64,000 nt of DNA from Leptidea sinapis (Eukaryota; Arthropoda; Insecta; Lepidoptera; Pieridae): the NCBI RefSeq assembly GCF_905404315.1, contig NC_066288.1, positions 3,162,001 through 3,226,000 of the forward strand, in the 5' to 3' direction. Of this stretch, positions 60,001 through 64,000 are shown one piece after another (within the stretch, counting starts at the first letter, position 1; every line of letters starts with the position of its first letter). The notes beneath the pieces were generated by a model. That model worked only from the letters and a program-made list of their open reading frames with translations, made no database searches and was not told where the DNA came from. The position numbers were made by a program, and so were the translations under genes.

Positions 60001-60693
60001 TTATAACAGATAGCATGAGTGTTTTAAAAGCTTTACAATATCCTAAATGTAATGTTACAACTAATTTCATCATTTACAATATTAGAGACAAATATCAATG
60101 CTTATCCCTAATAAAAGATATTGTTTTATTCTGGACTCCTTCACACATAGGCGTGGAAGGAAATGAACAAGCTGATTATCTTGCTAAATCTATTGTGAAT
60201 AGTAATCAGATACATACTGCTTTGAACATTCCCATACACAGATGCACTATCTCATTTTAAAGGTACATTCTTGCAAGACTTTCAGAATTATTGGCAACAA
60301 GTTGTTCAAACAAAGGGCAAATGGTTAGCCGACATTAAAAACGAAATCTCTCCTCCCTGGTTTGTTAAAAAGAAAAAATACTTACACAGAAAATTTTACA
60401 CCACAATTTGTCGGTTACGTCTGGGACATTCTCGTAGTGGTGCTCATTTATTTAGGATCGGTGTTTTAGATTCTCCAACTTGTCAATTCTGTAATTTATC
60501 CATCCAAACTCTTGATCACATTTTCTTTGACTGTCCCCAATATAATCTTCAAAGATTTACATTGATAGACTGCCTCTTGGATATTTATAAGAATGCTGAA
60601 GACATCCCGCGCTCACTTCAGCAGTTATTGAAAACTTATGACTGCTTCGTGCCGCTTTACAAATTTATAGTTTCAACGGTAGGCGAAATTTGA
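57080..60693 (+). pseudogene. ORF2 of the second I-like LINE, disrupted but with complete catalytic motifs
   Basis: Segments in order: endonuclease start (ISETWLKPNIQFSIRGY near 57115), IIAGDFNAHHTIWGS near 57370, RT fingers (SRKDSACGLDW near 58310, YRPITLSSCVGKIFELLI near 58500), then GVSQGGILSPLLFIIYINQ and catalytic FADDLVVYSSG near 58970. The thumb is at 59190-59500 and RNase H at 59820-60200, with all four acidic positions readable (YTDGSKS, AECAAIY, TDSMSVL, NEQADYLAK). A CQFCNLSIQTLDHIFFDC zinc finger lies near 60480. Stops or frameshifts occur near 57185, 57765, 58343, 58800, 59167 and 60260. Confidence 0.82.
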
Positions 60694-61263
60694 AAATACG
60701 TCTTGGCTTTTCACACAATCCCTTACACAGACTTAAAACATATTCGTCCATAAATTATTATTGGACTTTCACTTTAATGTAAATTTTCATGTATAAATGT
60801 AAATATTATATTTGTAGTTATACCTTAAATTAGTTTCATATTATCTTATAATTATATTCAACTAATATTCATCATTATTATTTATAATTCATGTATATAT
60901 TTCTTATAACGTATATGAGATTTATATTTTAGTATTATATCATAAAAGTTTATTATTAAAAATAAGGGGCTTGATCTTAATTGGAATAAGAATATTATCA
61001 ATAAAAGACTTGGCTTCGGCCTTTCATGCGAACCTATATGTATATGAAGAAAATGAAACATGAAGAACACGAAATACTACTTTTATGGGAAATTGTACTA
61101 TTTATGTTTGAAGATGAAGATTATATAAATACATGGCTTGACTTTGAACAAGCTGTGTAACGTGAAGTATAGAAAAAAAAATGAAGACTTGGCTGTATGG
61201 GCTTTTGACCCCTTTGCCTGTCCAGATGGACGAACAGAACCAAAAAAAAAATCTGTGGCCTAG

Positions 61264-61566
61264 GCCATAGAGTAAAAGATATATGCATTAATAAACTCTA
61301 AATACTCGATGATTTGAATTTTGATTCAATAATCGATTATATATTATAAAAAGAAATTCTCGCTTCAAATATTATCAATAAATAATATAAATTAATATTA
61401 TTAATTAAGCACTAAGCAGTAGAAAATTTGAATTTAGAATCGTTAGACTTTATAGTATTCAGTATAATAATATGAACGTATTCTTTGATATAGAATGAGA
61501 TGAGTAATACTTTAATCACAATTATCTAGATAATTTAAATTGTTATAAACTTTTGATGTTTTATTT
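61264..61566 (+). promoter_or_regulatory. NIPA gene 5' flank
   Basis: About 300 bp of very AT-rich DNA lie between the second LINE and the NIPA start codon. I see no clear TATA box, initiator or GC-rich block. The immediate upstream boundary is the LINE target duplication. Confidence 0.25.
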
Positions 61567-62723
61567 ATGGATCAGGAATTGCCCATAATAATTAATATGG
61601 TCACTGAAAATAAAAGTTTTACTTCTTACCTTATAGGACTTATATTAGCAATATCTTCAAGTATATTTATTGGTTCTAGTTTTATTATTAAAAAAATTGC
61701 GCTAAAAAAGATAAGTGACCAGGGCAATGTACGGGCTTCAGCTGGTGGATATTCATACCTAAGACAGTGGATGTGGTGGTTAGGTTTACTAACAAGTAAT
61801 TTTTTGAGCAAAACACATACTAATATTTATTGAGTTTGCTATGATATTTACTAGGATTCTAAAAATTGTTTAATCTTATTTTCCTGTCATATTTTAGTGG
61901 GAATTGGGGAAGGAGCAAACCTACTTGCTTATGGTTTTGTGCCTGCTGCACTCGTTACACCATTAGGAGCCCTTAGTATATTAGTTACAGCAGTATTATC
62001 ATCTAAATTTCTAAATGAAAAGCTTCACTTTGTTGGGAAGGTCAGTCAAACTTCTATATATACAGGTTATATTATGTATTGATGTTAATCTTAAAAACAT
62101 AATATTTTCAGATTGGGTGTTTGCTGTGTGTAATTGGTTCCGTTATTTTAGTTGTGCACTCACCAAGGTCAGATAATATATCAAGCTTTACAGAATTGAA
62201 ATCACGACTTTTTGACCATGTCTTTGTATCATATGTATTAATTGTTACTCTATCAATATTATTTTTAAAGATTTTCTTAGTGCATAAATTAGGTAAAACT
62301 AATGTCAGTATTTATTTATCAATATGTTCAGGTATTGGCAGTCTTACTGTTGTTTTTTGTAAGGGAGTAGCTTTAGGTTTTAAAGAAGGTATCAGTATTA
62401 ATGATATGTCTAATTTGGGAACTTTAATTTTTCTGATTGCTATGGCTATAGCAGGAATGGTGATGCAACTGAATTATTTAAATAAGTCACTTGATATATT
62501 TAGTACAACTATAGTTACTCCAGTCTATTATGTTATGTTCACAGTATTAGTCATTGTATCCTCAGGAATATTATTTAAAGAATGGGAAAAAATTGGCTAC
62601 CAAGATATCATAGGCTGTATAATTGGTTTCATTATATTAGTAATAGCTGTTTTTATGTTGAATATGTATAAAAATCCTAGTGTTATAGATAAGTACAACA
62701 ATCGAGCATTCATTGACTTATAA
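61567..62723 (+). CDS. NIPA2: NIPA-family magnesium transporter (NIPA1/2-like), three coding exons
   Basis: Exons are 61567-61795, 61898-62040 and 62112-62723. Donors are A|GTAATT and AAG|GTCAGT, acceptors TTTTAG and TTTCAG, phases agree, and the total is 327 aa (human NIPA2 is about 360). NIPA proteins are multi-pass membrane transporters for Mg2+ at the plasma membrane and early endosomes. Seen here: SSSIFIGSSFIIKK near residue 32, GGYSYLRQWMWWLGLLT at the exon 1 end, the signature GANLLAYGFVPAALVTPLGA and LSILVTAVLSSKFLNEKLH in exon 2, and LNYLNKSLDIFSTTIVTPVY and ILFKEW in exon 3, with about nine hydrophobic segments overall. The split AT|G codon for the TMG motif across intron 1 supports the splice model. 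Whether it is orthologous to NIPA1 (spict) or NIPA2 cannot be decided by eye. An ATTAAA at 62795-62800 could be its polyadenylation signal. Confidence 0.92.
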
Positions 62724-62891
62724 CATTATTCTTTTTTGTTACATATAAAGATGTATAAACTATGAGTAAGGTATCTATTGTGTAATTGTTTGAAATTAAA
62801 ATTTTTATTACTACAAAATATGTAATGTAGTATTATTTACACTATAATATGTAATATTTTGTACCATTCTACTGATCTTGCACAAATATGG

Positions 62892-62926
62892 ACTACTTTA
62901 ATATATTATATATATATTAAAGTAGT
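62892..62926. repeat. Perfect 15-bp inverted repeat between convergent genes
   Basis: ACTACTTTAATATAT (62892-62906) and ATATATTAAAGTAGT (62912-62926) are exact complements around TATAT. It lies 170 bp past the NIPA stop and would form a hairpin in either gene's 3' transcript. Confidence 0.8.
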
Positions 62927-63032
62927 ATATTATATTATAATAAGTAATACCTAAATAATATTATGTCAGTTTGAAATAATTCATGCTCAAAAATGAGTGC
63001 TGTGGCTGTGTAATATAATATGTAAATATTAA

Positions 63033-63170
63033 CCCCCTTATTCATAATGGTCCACAAACTTTAAACAGCCGCTAAGGAGTGTTTCTTCTCATTCTGACTT
63101 AGGTCAATAGAAGAAGACAGAGTGCAAATTAGCAATGCTTTAAGCTAGCAGACTATTATGAATAAGGGGG
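63033..63170. mobile_element. 138-bp MITE, copy B (inverted relative of 28576-28715)
   Basis: It has the same CCCCCTTATTCATAAT-type ends and matches the reverse complement of copy A nearly base for base (shared GGAGTGTTTCTTCTCATTCT-like and AGAAGAAGACAGAGTG blocks). The flanks are TAA on the left and ATA on the right, so the duplication has decayed or differs. It lies in the NIPA/RING-gene intergenic space. Confidence 0.8.
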
Positions 63171-63531
63171 ATATTCTATATGTATTTCATTGTACTTGCC
63201 ATGGGTACACCTACAACTTACTATATTCTTGCCAGCAATAAGTTTATATTATTTAAATTTCATGGTTGTTTTTCTTATTTCTATCAAAATTAATAATAAC
63301 CCATCACCAACAAACCCCTACAACACATTCCCATTGGTATTCCCAGAAAGTTATTGTGAGGTATGAGACATTATAACACTTATCTATGGATATGAATTAC
63401 CTATACAAGGTTTTAGCTAGGTACCTACAGAGCAATTGTTTTTATATAAAATAATAATATTAACTTATATTATTATTTTAATTATAATGGGACTAGAAGG
63501 GCAATATAATAAATGGCAATATTTTAAAATA

Positions 63532-63537
63532 TTTATT
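63532..63537 (-). terminator. Polyadenylation signal AATAAA for the RING-finger gene
   Basis: TTTATT on + (AATAAA on -) lies about 37 bp downstream of the RING gene stop codon at 63574-63576. The position and strand fit a very short 3' UTR. Confidence 0.5.
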
Positions 63538-63573
63538 ATAATAAGTGAAGATCAGACTTTATATTGTTTTCTA

Positions 63574-64000
63574 TTATATATACACTGTGACCGAGTGATA
63601 AATAAATGTTCGACAAATGGGACATGTGCGTTGGTAGTTATACACTTGAGTGCAGCACTCTCTGCAAAGGCAAACATGTCTACATGGCAGTGTTAAAACA
63701 CATTTCTGTCTTTCCTGACAAATAACACACAAAGCATCTGGACTATTGCTATCCACATCAATGTCTTCATTAAAGTTTATCTCTCTTCTTGTTATTGTTT
63801 CTCCACTTGCCATCCTGGCTATTAGTCTTACATCAGAATCATTGAAATAATTATAAATAGCATAGTGAAAATAAAGAACTTTTCTCACAACTGTCCAGTA
63901 AAATAACACTAATTGTGAATTAATACTTGTTTGGAAACATAAATATATCCTTATGATGCCCACTGCAGAAATGAGTCCAACAAAAGATTCAAGAGGAACA
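63574..64000 (-). CDS. RNF26: RNF26-like RING-finger E3 ubiquitin ligase, C-terminal part
   Basis: The minus-strand frame is open from the window edge (64000) to the stop at 63574-63576, so the 5' part lies outside. RNF26 is an ER-membrane E3 ligase that positions endosomes and modulates STING turnover in vertebrates. The C-terminal RING is complete: CVICQ, then PCRHVCLCRECC and CPICR, with a C-terminal VTVYI tail resembling the NVYL end of RNF26. A hydrophobic stretch (GIIRIYLCF, QLVLFYWTVV) before it fits the membrane part. No start codon can be chosen in this window. MUL1-type RINGs are the main alternative, but the last-residue pattern favours RNF26. Confidence 0.75.
   Translation of the reverse strand, partial: VPLESFVGLISAVGIIRIYLCFQTSINSQLVLFYWTVVRKVLYFHYAIYNYFNDSDVRLIARMASGETITRREINFNEDIDVDSNSPDALCVICQERQKCVLTLPCRHVCLCRECCTQVYNYQRTCPICRTFIYHSVTVYI

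Larger units (their letters stand above)
55758..61250 (+). mobile_element. Second I-clade-like LINE, near full length, with 13-bp target duplication
   Basis: ATCTATGGCCTAG at 55745-55757 and ATCTGTGGCCTAG at 61251-61263 (one mismatch) bracket 5493 bp ending in a 9-A run. The layout is the same as the first element: a 5' UTR of about 190 bp, gag-like ORF1, ORF2 with endonuclease, RT, RNase H and zinc finger, and a 3' UTR of about 550 bp. The two elements share block similarity (KALRVVSGA versus KCLRIITGA, then the common LQVEC) but are clearly different families. The mismatch and many frame breaks point to an older insertion. Confidence 0.88.

Overview
The window looks like nuclear DNA of a moth or butterfly (Lepidoptera). 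The DNA is AT-rich, the genes are split by GT-AG introns, and the repeats are ones I associate with Lepidoptera: 3' ends of jockey/CR1-type LINEs, an RTE element with a (TG)n tail, and tRNA-derived SINEs. The order-level call is inference. I see no prokaryotic operon, CRISPR array or rRNA.

Four host genes can be supported. (1) WASHC4 (SWIP, a WASH complex subunit) lies on + at 269-11561 in five coding exons and reads as 1090 aa. (2) The Prp40/PRPF40A splicing factor ortholog (two WW domains, a series of FF domains, a basic tail) lies on - at 44864-14973. Its eighteen coding exons keep phase throughout and give 870 aa. (3) A NIPA-family Mg2+ transporter lies on + at 61567-62723 in three exons, 327 aa. 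(4) The C-terminal exon of an RNF26-like RING protein lies on - from 63574 and runs off the right edge. WASHC4 and Prp40 are tail-to-tail, Prp40 and NIPA head-to-head, and NIPA and the RING gene tail-to-tail. They have unrelated housekeeping roles: endosomal actin, splicing, Mg2+ transport and ubiquitin ligation.

Most of the rest is transposon-derived. WASHC4 intron 2 (6.15 kb) holds a MITE and at least five non-LTR retrotransposon relics. The Prp40 introns hold a nested pair (an RTE element inside an older antisense LINE, with a 7-bp target duplication), a 5'-truncated LINE with a 12-bp duplication, a hAT-type MITE with an 8-bp duplication, several Helitron-like 3' ends, SINEs, a composite fold-back repeat family, a 29-bp tandem repeat, a long inverted-repeat element with a hammerhead-ribozyme-like motif, and a decayed 3.4-kb LINE.

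The 16.7 kb between Prp40 and NIPA contains two nearly full-length I-clade-like LINEs (gag, endonuclease, RT, RNase H), each about 5.5 kb and each bounded by a recognisable target duplication. Between them lie a Ty3/Gypsy relic, a MITE, an RT scrap and a BESS-motif fragment. All the retroelement reading frames seen here are disrupted, except gag of the first I-like element. No clearly new multi-gene system is apparent. The least conventional signals are the ribozyme-like inverted-repeat element (37127-37455) and the composite fold-back family.
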